64,000 nucleotides of DNA from DASSKA01 sp963839365 (lineage in GTDB: Bacteria; Actinomycetota; Actinomycetes; Propionibacteriales; Nocardioidaceae). Positions 25,011 to 31,990 of this stretch are shown here, in pieces. The position numbers and the translations under genes are program-made. The notes under the pieces were generated by a model, which worked only from the letters and a program-made list of their open reading frames with translations, was not told where the DNA came from and did no database searches. Where the stretch lies: NCBI GenBank assembly GCA_963839365.1, contig CAWIUT010000009.1:62001-126000 (forward strand), in the 5' to 3' direction. Numbering within the stretch: position 1 is the first letter of the stretch; every line of letters starts with the position of its first letter.

Positions 25011-25208
25011 TCAGCGGATGATCCGCAGCGCCAGCAGCGGGCACGCGTCCACGGCGTGCTGGGCGTGCTCGAGCAGCCGTCGGTCGACGTCGAGAGCCGC
25101 ACGCGGCAGTGGGTAGCCCCAGTCGTCCCGCTCCAGCAGCTCGGGCAGCAGCTCTGCGCACGACCCGTGGGCGTCGCAGCGGGTCCAGTCAATGTGCAGA
25201 CGCGGCAC
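25011..25208 (-). CDS. Small single-cluster ferredoxin
   Basis: A 65-residue ferredoxin with Cys11, Cys17 and Cys56 in the pattern C-x2-H-x2-C...C-P. His14 stands where [4Fe-4S] ferredoxins carry a second Cys. This is the arrangement of actinobacterial P450-type 3Fe-4S ferredoxins. It overlaps the 3' end of the NuoF-like gene by 20 bp and so is probably translated with it as an electron partner. No P450 lies nearby, which sets it apart from the usual context. Confidence 0.85.
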   Translation of the reverse strand: MPRLHIDWTRCDAHGSCAELLPELLERDDWGYPLPRAALDVDRRLLEHAQHAVDACPLLALRIIR

Positions 25209-26442
25209 AGCAGGTGCCTCCCAGGTGCAGCTCGATGTCGTGGCCGAACGCGTTCAAGGTGCTCATCGTGAACCGGGCAGTCCCGTCCGGATGCTTGCAG
25301 GCGCCCCGGCCGCGCACCAGCGTGGTCAGCCGCACCACCTCGTCGACCAGGTTCCAGTCGCCGCCCGGACGCCGGTCCTTGTGAGCCAGCCTGTCCAGGG
25401 CGTCCGCCAGGGCGGGCAGACCGAACACACAGGGGCCACACTGGCCGGCCGACTGGTCGGCGAGGTACGACGCGATTCCGGCGCTCTCGCGCAGACCGCA
25501 CCGCCGGTCCCCCAGGACCAGCACCACCCCCGCACCGACCGTCGCGCCGTGCGGGGCCAGGCTGGTGCGCGACATCGTGGTGGATGCCACGCTCGAGCCC
25601 GGGATCCAGGCGCCGTGGAAGCCGCCGACCAGCACGGCCTGCACTCCCGACGGCGCGCCGCCGGTGGCCTCGACCAGCTCGAGCAGCGGAACGCCGTACT
25701 CCGCCTCGTGCACGCCGGATCGGGCGACGTCGCCACTGACCGTGGCGAGAAAGGTGCCCGGCAGGTCCTCGGTGCCGCGGGCGCGGAACCACTCGGCCCC
25801 GAACCGAGCGATCAGCGCCATGTGCGCCAGGGTCTCCACGTTGTGCACGAGGGTGGGCCGTTTGCTCACGCCACGCTCGTAGATCGGCACGGCCCGGTCC
25901 AGCGGGAGCCCGGGGCCCCCGTTGATCGCGTTGACCAGCGCCGACTCCTCGCCGGAGATAAACCGGTCCGCAACCTCGACCACCTCGATGCGGAAGCGGT
26001 CCTTGCGCACCGACAGTCGCTCGCGCAGAGCGATCTGCTCCCGTAGGGCTGCCGCTGTCTCCGGGGACTCGGTGGCCACGTAGGCGGAGCCGGCCCGGAT
26101 CGCCCGGGCGGCGAGCACCAGCCCGTCCAGCACCAGGTGCGGCGCGAGCTGCAGCAGTGCGCGGTCCTTGGCGCTGGCCGGCTCGCCCTCGGCGCCGTTG
26201 GCCACCACCACACCGCCTCGCCGGCGGGCGGCGCCGGCCAGCTTCGCGCCGGCGGAGAACCCTGCGCCGCCGTGCCCGGTGAGCCCGGCGTCGCGCACCA
26301 TCCGGACGAGGTCGACTCGCCCGGGCAGTGCGCCGTATGCCGCCAGGTGCGCCTCGAGGGAGGCGTCTTCGGCGAGAAGCAGGCGCTGGGCCCCTTCGGG
26401 AGGGGTCACAGAGGTGATGGGGGCGGAATCGGTCATTGTCAT
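25189..26442 (-). CDS. NuoF-like NADH-binding flavoprotein
   Basis: A 417-residue protein with the 51-kDa (NuoF) pattern: glycine loop GLTGHGGAGFSAGAKLAGA for FMN, NGAEGEPASAKDR for NADH/FMN, and an iron-sulfur end with SAGQCGPC and ACKHPDG. In NuoF the first block is SCGxCxPC; here the first Cys is Ala, leaving three candidate cluster cysteines. It is not part of a complex I operon. It is followed by a ferredoxin and preceded by a heme-type membrane protein and ApbE, suggesting an NADH-to-membrane electron route. The start could be ATG 26442 or 26436. Confidence 0.85.
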   Translation of the reverse strand: MTMTDSAPITSVTPPEGAQRLLLAEDASLEAHLAAYGALPGRVDLVRMVRDAGLTGHGGAGFSAGAKLAGAARRRGGVVVANGAEGEPASAKDRALLQLAPHLVLDGLVLAARAIRAGSAYVATESPETAAALREQIALRERLSVRKDRFRIEVVEVADRFISGEESALVNAINGGPGLPLDRAVPIYERGVSKRPTLVHNVETLAHMALIARFGAEWFRARGTEDLPGTFLATVSGDVARSGVHEAEYGVPLLELVEATGGAPSGVQAVLVGGFHGAWIPGSSVASTTMSRTSLAPHGATVGAGVVLVLGDRRCGLRESAGIASYLADQSAGQCGPCVFGLPALADALDRLAHKDRRPGGDWNLVDEVVRLTTLVRGRGACKHPDGTARFTMSTLNAFGHDIELHLGGTCCAASAH

Positions 26443-27011
26443 CCTGCGGTGGCCTTTCGGTCGAGCTGCGGACGGCCGTGGAAGCTGTCGGAGATGCGCC
26501 ACCACACCGCGGCGGCAATGGCAAGCGCGCAGACGGCATCGACTCCCCGCATCCACCACGTGGCCGCATCGGTGCCGCTGCCGAGCGCGTGGATGAATGC
26601 CAGCGGCCACATGGCGTAGGTCAGCCAGTGCAGTGCCCGGAACAGCCCCGGCCCGATCCGGTGCCGGAGGAGGCTGCTGGAGACCACCACGATCAGGGTG
26701 TCCAGCGCGAGAGCGCCCAGCCCCACCCACAGCGGCCGGTAGCCGGCGTGGAACGGGATGAACAGGTCCACCAGCCGCAGCTGCGCGAACGGGTCCAGCA
26801 GCAGGGTGGTCACGTGCGCCGTCACCAGGCCGACGCCGGACAGCGCCGCGGTGCGGTGCAGGTCGACGATCCCGAAGCGGGGCACCCCAGCGGTGCGGCG
26901 GCCGGAGCGGGTCACGATGCCGAGTACGACGGTGAGGGTGAACATGAGCAGCGCGACGATGCCGGTGCCCCGTCCGAGATACCACAGCGCGCTGACCAGG
27001 GTGGCGGTCAT
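26439..27011 (-). CDS. Ferric-reductase-like transmembrane heme protein
   Basis: A 190-residue membrane protein with about five to six helices. Histidines placed inside or at the ends of helices (DLHRTAALSG, VTAHVTTLL, RALHWLTY, AFIHALG) fit a bis-heme ferric reductase/MsrQ-type core. No FAD/NADPH domain is fused, so electrons must come from a partner, likely the NuoF-like protein or ferredoxin. ATGA overlaps join it to ApbE upstream and to the NuoF-like gene downstream. Confidence 0.8.
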   Translation of the reverse strand: MTATLVSALWYLGRGTGIVALLMFTLTVVLGIVTRSGRRTAGVPRFGIVDLHRTAALSGVGLVTAHVTTLLLDPFAQLRLVDLFIPFHAGYRPLWVGLGALALDTLIVVVSSSLLRHRIGPGLFRALHWLTYAMWPLAFIHALGSGTDAATWWMRGVDAVCALAIAAAVWWRISDSFHGRPQLDRKATAG

Positions 27012-27928
27012 GACGGCTCCCGGGGCCAGCCGCTGGTGGTCAGCTGCTCCCCGTCGTACCGCAGGAACCGCGCGGGCAGGCCGAGCTCCTCGACCCAGTC
27101 CACCGCGCGCTCCCCGTGGATCACACAAGCGGTGCTCACGGCGTTGGCCTGCACACAGCCGGGGGCCGAGACCGTGACGGAGCGCCAGAACGGTGTGGCC
27201 GGCTCACCGGTGCGCGGGTCGACGATGTGGTGCAGCTGCCGGCCGTTGCGCCGCCAGGTGCGGGACACGGTCGAGGAGGTGGCGATCGCCGCTCCCGCCG
27301 GCAGCGACACCTGGGTGGCCGGGTCCTCCGGCTGGTCCTGGACCCGGACCTGCCAGCCGCTCTCGGGTGCCGGGCCGGCCGTCGCGATGTCGCCGCCGAG
27401 GCTGACCAGGACGCCGGTTCCCAACGAGTCCGCCACCATCGCCGCCGCACGGTCCGCGGCGCAGGCCTTGGCGGTGGCGCCCAGGTCGAGGCGCGTGCCG
27501 GCCGCGAGCCACAAGGTGCGGCCGTGCAGGCTGAGGCTGCCCCATCGCGGCACCGCGCGGACCACCGCGCGGACGGGTGCGCCCTGTTCCTCGATGAGCT
27601 GCAGGTCGCGGTCGTAGCCCAGTCGTTCCAGCAGCACGCCCACCGTGGGGTCCACGATCCCGTCAGTGATCTCGGCGGCCCACAGCGCCTGCTCGAGCAG
27701 CTCGCGCAGCACCGGGCTGATCTCGACGTAGCCACCGGTGCCGGACAGCCTGCTGATCTCGGAGTCGGGGCGGAAGCGGTTGGCCGCATCGTCGACCAGC
27801 TGCAGGTAGCCGTCGACCAGTGACCGGGCGCGGCCCAGCGCGTCCGGGTCGGTGACGACCAGCCGCGCGGTGGTGCTCCACAGCGCCCACTCCATGGCGT
27901 CGGCTTGCTGCAGGGAGCCGGCGGTCAT
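27008..27928 (-). CDS. FAD:protein FMN transferase (ApbE family)
   Basis: A 306-residue ApbE-family protein. Key blocks are DGIVDPTVGVLLERLGYD, LDLGATAKACAADRAA (FAD site; usually DLGGIAKGYA), LVSLGGDIATAG and the C-terminal HHIVDPRTGEPA. The enzyme transfers FMN from FAD to a Thr/Ser of target proteins. No lipobox or clear signal peptide is seen, so it may act inside the cell or be exported by other means. No FMN-acceptor domain is encoded in the operon, so the target is missing here. It is coupled by ATGA overlap to its neighbours. Confidence 0.88.
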   Translation of the reverse strand: MTAGSLQQADAMEWALWSTTARLVVTDPDALGRARSLVDGYLQLVDDAANRFRPDSEISRLSGTGGYVEISPVLRELLEQALWAAEITDGIVDPTVGVLLERLGYDRDLQLIEEQGAPVRAVVRAVPRWGSLSLHGRTLWLAAGTRLDLGATAKACAADRAAAMVADSLGTGVLVSLGGDIATAGPAPESGWQVRVQDQPEDPATQVSLPAGAAIATSSTVSRTWRRNGRQLHHIVDPRTGEPATPFWRSVTVSAPGCVQANAVSTACVIHGERAVDWVEELGLPARFLRYDGEQLTTSGWPREPS

Positions 27929-28296
27929 GAGCCCGATGTGGTCGCCTGGGGAGCCCCGCCGGAGCCGGACTGGACGCTCGGCTGCGAAGTGCCCGCGGAG
28001 GGGGCCTGCTGCCGTTGCGGTCGCTTCGGCCGGGTGGGCTTCGCCGGCTGGTCGTCGCCTCCGCTCTCGGAGCTGCTGCCGTCCCCCGGCTCCTGCGCGC
28101 GGGACCGGGTGCGGGAGTGAGCACGGTGGTGGGTGCCCGTCGAGGGCCTCGTGGGCGCCGAGCTACCGGCCGTGGTCGTGCTGCCGGTGGACAGCGCGGC
28201 CACCGTGGCGAAGCCGAGCGAGCCGAGGACACCGGTGGTGACCAGGCCCTTCCGGAGGCCACGGGCCACCACCAGGTTGCGGTCGCGCTGGTTCAT
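27925..28296 (-). CDS. Secreted or membrane-anchored low-complexity protein
   Basis: A 123-residue protein with one N-terminal hydrophobic helix (about 17-38, LVTTGVLGSLGFATVAALS) followed by a Ser/Thr/Pro/Gln-rich extracytoplasmic tail with no cysteines. It is the first gene of the ApbE operon, overlapping ApbE by ATGA. I do not recognise a family. In related operons this place often holds an FMN-binding-domain protein; no such domain is visible. It could be a disordered anchor or the remnant of one. Confidence 0.65.
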   Translation of the reverse strand: MNQRDRNLVVARGLRKGLVTTGVLGSLGFATVAALSTGSTTTAGSSAPTRPSTGTHHRAHSRTRSRAQEPGDGSSSESGGDDQPAKPTRPKRPQRQQAPSAGTSQPSVQSGSGGAPQATTSGS

Positions 28297-28386
28297 CGCT
28301 GTCCCTTCGTCGGAGATATCGACGTTTTCCAGCGTGCGGCACCCGCCTTAACCCGCCCTGAGAGGGGACTGGACCGGGGGTGTGAA

Positions 28387-28803
28387 TCAACCGGTCTCGC
28401 CCGAGACGGCCGTGTCGACACTGCGTCCGGAGATGAGACGCCAGCGCAACCGGAGGTAGAGACCGCGTGAACCGCCGGCCCATGGCTGCGGGTTGCGGCG
28501 CAGTGACAGCAGCTCGTGCGGGTCGTCGACCGCCTCGAGGCCACCGACCACCAGCACGCTCCAACCGGTCCGGGTGTCCTCGTCCACCTGGTCCACCTCG
28601 AAGGCGGTCTCGGCATTGCCGCCGGCCTCGCGGGCGATCGGCCCGTAGGGGCTGGTGCGGAAGACCAGGGAGTTGTCGTCGACGACGTAGTTGACTGGGA
28701 ACACACGCGGCCCCTGGGGGGTGCACAGGGCGATCCGACCAACGTCGTGCTGCATCAGCATCGCCAGGCACTCGCGCTCGGTCAGCTCTCGGGGAATCAC
28801 CAT
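28387..28803 (-). CDS. Pyridoxamine-5'-phosphate-oxidase-like flavin-binding protein (Rv0080-like)
   Basis: A 138-residue split-barrel protein of the PPOX family: the opening RELTERECLAMLMQHDVGRI, then PRVFPVNYVVDDNSLVFRTS and GWSVLVVGGLEAV. Such proteins bind FMN or F420 or sense flavin; M. tuberculosis Rv0080 is a DosR-regulon member of this type. ATG 28803 has AAGGAG in front. A DosR-like box lies 51 bp upstream. The 90-bp gap to the ApbE operon downstream suggests a separate unit or weak read-through. Confidence 0.8.
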   Translation of the reverse strand: MVIPRELTERECLAMLMQHDVGRIALCTPQGPRVFPVNYVVDDNSLVFRTSPYGPIAREAGGNAETAFEVDQVDEDTRTGWSVLVVGGLEAVDDPHELLSLRRNPQPWAGGSRGLYLRLRWRLISGRSVDTAVSGETG

Positions 28804-28853
28804 CGGATCTCCTTGACGGCTCCATCCTCCCCCGGTGCCCGGTGCGGCGGCCA

Positions 28854-28867
28854 CGGCCGAAGGTCCC
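28854..28867 (-). promoter_or_regulatory. DosR box upstream of PPOX gene
   Basis: On the minus strand GGGACCTTCGGCCG: perfect left arm, two changes on the right, 51 bp before the PPOX ATG. Confidence 0.55.
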
Positions 28868-28908
28868 GCAGCGCGCAGGGACGAAGGGGACCATCGGGCT
28901 CGGCTGCC

Positions 28909-28922
28909 GGGACGTTCTGCCC
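28909..28922 (+). promoter_or_regulatory. DosR box upstream of the 28959 membrane gene
   Basis: GGGACGTTCTGCCC: perfect left arm, two changes on the right, 37 bp before the chosen ATG. A further repeat of the left arm, GGGACGAAGGGGAC, lies at 28878-28891 between the two boxes. Confidence 0.5.
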
Positions 28923-28958
28923 TGGGGCCGGGACCCCCGGCGCGGCGACGCTGATGGC

Positions 28959-29639
28959 ATGGGTGAGGTAGGAAACTTCGGGCGTCGGGTCTCCCGACCG
29001 ATGGCGCTCTACCAGACCGTGTGGGCCTGGGTGGCGACGGTGGTGGGCACTCTCGGGGTGCTGAGCGCCTACGCGCTGCGCCCGACGGACCAGTTCGTCG
29101 CCGTGGCCGTCACCGGGCTCTCGCTGGGTGCCTGCGCAGGCTGCCTGTTCGACCTGCGGAACGAGACCGTGACCTTCCGGTCGATGGCGGTCTTCGGGCT
29201 CGCCGGGTCGGCCGCGCTGATGGCGTTGCTGGGCCTGGGCTCCGTCTTCGGCGCCCTCGCGGTCGTGGCCGGTGTGCTGCTGCTGGTCCTCGCGCCCTGG
29301 TGCCTGTCGCTGGTGGCCCGGCTGCTCACCGGCAGGATGGGCTCGGACAAGAGCGAGGTCCCCCGGGAGAAGCAGCCGGCGGCGAAGGTGCCGGCGCAGG
29401 ACCTCGACGATGCCACCCTGCTACGTGCATGGCGCGCCAGCTCGCAGGCGCTTTCCTGGATCGGCTCACAGAAGGAGTGGCTGTCCCTGGCCAAGCGTCG
29501 CCAGGAGTACCTCAACGAGCTGGAGAAGCGCGACCCGCGCGGCTTCGCGGCGTGGCTGGCCACCAACCCGGAGATGGACGGCGACCCGACGTCGTTCTTC
29601 CACAAGTCTGCCCCGGACGCCGGGTCCGGCGACCAGTGA
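28959..29639 (+). CDS. Membrane protein of unknown function with soluble C-terminal tail
   Basis: A protein of about 226 residues with roughly four N-terminal helices (about 15-125) and a charged cytoplasmic tail of about 100 residues containing an SQALSWIGSQKEWLSLAKRR segment likely to be helical. No family recognised. The start is uncertain: ATG 28959 and ATG 29001 are both in frame and neither has a good ribosome site. A DosR-like box precedes it and it leads into the sulfur cluster, 57 bp before the SQR-like gene. Confidence 0.65.
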   Translation: MGEVGNFGRRVSRPMALYQTVWAWVATVVGTLGVLSAYALRPTDQFVAVAVTGLSLGACAGCLFDLRNETVTFRSMAVFGLAGSAALMALLGLGSVFGALAVVAGVLLLVLAPWCLSLVARLLTGRMGSDKSEVPREKQPAAKVPAQDLDDATLLRAWRASSQALSWIGSQKEWLSLAKRRQEYLNELEKRDPRGFAAWLATNPEMDGDPTSFFHKSAPDAGSGDQ

Positions 29640-29682
29640 GCCCGGTCACTTTGAGCCCGGTCATGAGGCCCGGTCGGTGAGC
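29637..29682 (+). repeat. Short direct repeats ahead of the SQR-like gene
   Basis: Three to four imperfect copies of TGAGCCCGGTCA in the 57-bp gap before the SQR-like gene, the first overlapping the upstream stop codon. They may be slippage products; spacing is 14-15 bp. Confidence 0.6.
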
Positions 29683-29696
29683 CCGAGAGGAACTCG

Positions 29697-30980
29697 ATGA
29701 AGAAGCTGTTGATCCTGGGTGCCGGCACTGCCGGCACCATGCTCGCGAACCGGCTGCGTCGCCGGCTGGGTGCTGAGTGGACGCTTACGATCGTCGACCG
29801 CGACGACCGGCACCTCTACCAACCCGGGTTCTTGTTCGTGCCCTTCGAGGGGCCGGTCGCCAAGGGGCTGGTGCACTCCCGCCACGCCTACATCCACGAC
29901 GGCATCGAGTTCCTGGTCGGGGAGGTCAACGCGGTCCGCGCGGACGACAACACGGTGCTGCTCGAGGACGGTCGCGCGTTGGAGTACGACTACCTGGTCA
30001 TCGCCACCGGCGTCACGCCCCGGCCCGAGCAGACCCCGGGGATGCTCGGTGAGCAATGGCGCCGCAGCGTCTTCGACTTCTACACCCTCGACGGAGCGTT
30101 GGCGCTGCACGACGCGATGCGCCGCTTCACCGGTGGGCGGATCGTCGTGCACGTGGCGGAGAGCCCGATCAAGTGCCCGGTCGCGCCGCTGGAGTTCGCC
30201 TTCCTGGCCGACTCCTGGCTCCGTCGGCGCCGGCTGCGCGACCGGAGCGAGCTGGTCTACGTGACGCCGCTGTCCGGGGCGTTCACCCGACCGGTGGCCT
30301 CGGAGCACCTGGGCTCGATGTTGGAGGAGCGCGGGATCGCGGTGGAGCCCGACTTCATGGTCGAGCGGGTCGACAACGACGCCAAGGAGCTGGTGTCGTA
30401 CGACGAGCGACGGGTCCCGTTCGACCTGCTGGTCACCGTCCCGGTGAACATGGGCGCGGACTTCGTGGCCCGCTCCGGGCTCGGCGACGAGCTGAACCTG
30501 GTGCCGGTGGATCCTGGCACGCTGCTCTCGCACAAGTACGGAAACCTGTTCGCCATCGGCGACGCAAGCGACATCCCGGCATCCAAGGCGGGGTCGACCG
30601 CGCACTACTCCCTCGACCCGTTCACCGACAACTTCTTGGACCACGTGGCCGGTAGACCGATGCGCCACCGCTTCGACGGCCACGCGAACTGCTTCGTGGA
30701 GGCCGGGGACGGCAAGGCGCTGCTGATCGACTTCGACTACGAGGTGGAACCGCTGCCGGGTCGGTTCCCGGTGCCCGTGGTCGGTCCGTTGGCCCTGATG
30801 AAGCAGACCCGGCTCAACCACTGGGGAAAGCTCGCGTTCCGGTGGGTGTACTGGAACGTGCTGCTGCCGGGTCGGCCGCTGCCGATCCCGCGTGTGCTGC
30901 CGGCCGCGGCCAGACAAGGAGAGGAGAGCGAAGATGCCCGTGACCCAGATCGACGGCCAGACCGTGCACGTGGACGCTGA
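29697..30980 (+). CDS. Sulfide:quinone oxidoreductase-like FAD protein
   Basis: A 427-residue flavoprotein of the SQR/type II NADH dehydrogenase fold: FAD loop LLILGAGTAGTMLANRL at the N-terminus, second Rossmann block YDYLVIATGVTPRPEQ, and GNLFAIGDASDIPASKAGS near residue 285. A redox cysteine sits in SPIKCPVAPLEFAF and another in HANCFVEAGDG; a classical SQR has three. The C-terminal 50 residues are likely membrane-associated. It would oxidise sulfide or a persulfide and pass electrons to quinone. Its 3' end overlaps the TusE-like gene by 47 bp, so the two are coupled. AGAGGAACTCG precedes the ATG. Confidence 0.85.
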   Translation: MKKLLILGAGTAGTMLANRLRRRLGAEWTLTIVDRDDRHLYQPGFLFVPFEGPVAKGLVHSRHAYIHDGIEFLVGEVNAVRADDNTVLLEDGRALEYDYLVIATGVTPRPEQTPGMLGEQWRRSVFDFYTLDGALALHDAMRRFTGGRIVVHVAESPIKCPVAPLEFAFLADSWLRRRRLRDRSELVYVTPLSGAFTRPVASEHLGSMLEERGIAVEPDFMVERVDNDAKELVSYDERRVPFDLLVTVPVNMGADFVARSGLGDELNLVPVDPGTLLSHKYGNLFAIGDASDIPASKAGSTAHYSLDPFTDNFLDHVAGRPMRHRFDGHANCFVEAGDGKALLIDFDYEVEPLPGRFPVPVVGPLALMKQTRLNHWGKLAFRWVYWNVLLPGRPLPIPRVLPAAARQGEESEDARDPDRRPDRARGR

Positions 30981-31248
30981 GGGGTTCTTGACCGACTACG
31001 CCGAGTGGGACGAGGAGCTCGCCTCGTCGATGGCACGACTGATCGGCGTCGAGCTGACCGACGAGCACTGGAAGGCGATCCGGTTCGCCCGTCAGGACTT
31101 CCAGGAGAAGGGCGAGGCGCCGACGCTGCGTCGGCTGAACGTGGCGGGCAACATCCCCACGAAGTCGATGTTCTCGCTGTTCCCGCAGAAGCCCGCCAAG
31201 AAGCTCGCCTACGTCGCCGGGCTGCCCAAGCCGCACGGCTGCGTGTGA
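30934..31248 (+). CDS. TusE/DsrC-family sulfur carrier, single C-terminal cysteine
   Basis: A 104-residue DsrC/TusE-fold protein ending KLAYVAGLPKPHGCV. The penultimate Cys (the sulfur-carrying residue) is kept. The second Cys of dissimilatory DsrC, ten residues earlier, is replaced, so it is of TusE type and cannot form the intramolecular trisulfide. It probably carries persulfide sulfur between the SQR-like protein and the DsrE-like protein. No dsrAB or tusABCD genes are in the window. The start lies inside the SQR-like reading frame with an AAGGAGAGGAGAG site. Confidence 0.88.
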   Translation: MPVTQIDGQTVHVDAEGFLTDYAEWDEELASSMARLIGVELTDEHWKAIRFARQDFQEKGEAPTLRRLNVAGNIPTKSMFSLFPQKPAKKLAYVAGLPKPHGCV

Positions 31249-31259
31249 GAGGAGACGCC

Positions 31260-31769
31260 ATGACGACCACCGAACCCCGGACGCTGGTGCCGAGCTTCGA
31301 GGACACGAGCCCCGGCCGGAAGCTGGCAATCATCTGCTCGAAGGGGAACCTGGACATGGCCTACCCCGGGCTGATCCTGGCGAACGCGGCGTTGGGAGAA
31401 GGGGTGGAGACGCACCTGTTCTTCACCTTCTGGGGTTTCGACATGATCAACCGCAAGACCATGCACGAGCTGAAGTTCACGATGCTCGGCAACACGGCCA
31501 CCCACATGCCGCAGGGCCTGGGCGGGCTGCCCGGGATGACCGCGCTGGCCACCCACCAGATGCGCAGGACCATCGCCGACATCGGCGTCCCCGAGGTGCC
31601 GGAGCTTCTTCAGCAGATCGTGGACTCCGGCGGGCACCTGTGGGGTTGCCGGATGTCGGCTGACATGCAGCACCTGGAGCTGGACAACCTCTTCGAAGGC
31701 GTCGAGGACATCATCAGCGCGGCCGACTTCATCGAGAAGACCGACGGCGCGCAGCTGCTGTTCGTCTAG
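31260..31769 (+). CDS. DsrE/DsrF-like (DsrE2) sulfur-handling protein
   Basis: A 169-residue protein with KLAIICSKGNLDMAYPGLI, the N-terminal DsrE2 strand-helix with a Cys, and GGHLWGCRMSADMQHL with a second conserved Cys, typical sites for persulfide transfer. It starts 12 bp after the TusE-like stop behind GAGAGGAGACG and is the third gene of the sulfur operon. Such proteins are thought to relay sulfane sulfur to TusE/DsrC; acceptor enzymes are not present here. Confidence 0.85.
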   Translation: MTTTEPRTLVPSFEDTSPGRKLAIICSKGNLDMAYPGLILANAALGEGVETHLFFTFWGFDMINRKTMHELKFTMLGNTATHMPQGLGGLPGMTALATHQMRRTIADIGVPEVPELLQQIVDSGGHLWGCRMSADMQHLELDNLFEGVEDIISAADFIEKTDGAQLLFV

Positions 31770-31781
31770 CGCCGGCGCGGG

Positions 31782-31952
31782 TCAGCCACGACCGAAGAAC
31801 CGTCGGAGCCCACGCGCGACCGGCGAGCCGTCCGCCTCGTGGCCGGCGCATCGCTCGGAGTGCGGCACCCCGGCGAGCACCTGCTCGACGTGCAGCCCGC
31901 ACCCGGCCCAGGTCGGCCTGCCGCAGGTCCGACACACGACCGCTCTACACAT
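31782..31952 (-). CDS. Small cysteine-rich protein (56 residues)
   Basis: A short gene on the minus strand: ATG at 31950-31952, stop at 31782-31784. The protein opens MCRAVVCRTCGRPTWAGCG and later has HSERCAGH, giving Cys2, Cys7, Cys10, Cys18 and Cys35 plus histidines, consistent with a zinc-binding fold. AAGGAG lies 5 bp upstream of the ATG, which supports expression. Similar tiny proteins with a CRTCGKxTWxGCG pattern are widespread in actinobacteria, with no known function. It lies between the sulfur operon and the divergent rhodanese gene and shares direction with the latter. Confidence 0.8.
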   Translation of the reverse strand: MCRAVVCRTCGRPTWAGCGLHVEQVLAGVPHSERCAGHEADGSPVARGLRRFFGRG

Positions 31953-31990
31953 GCATGCTCCTTCGTGGTCTCGCGTGAGGGGTCATTCCA

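Noticed and set aside
31729..31935. 68-codon minus-strand frame rich in Arg/Ala
   Set aside because: It overlaps the cysteine-rich small gene in another frame, which has a ribosome site and a zinc-type pattern.
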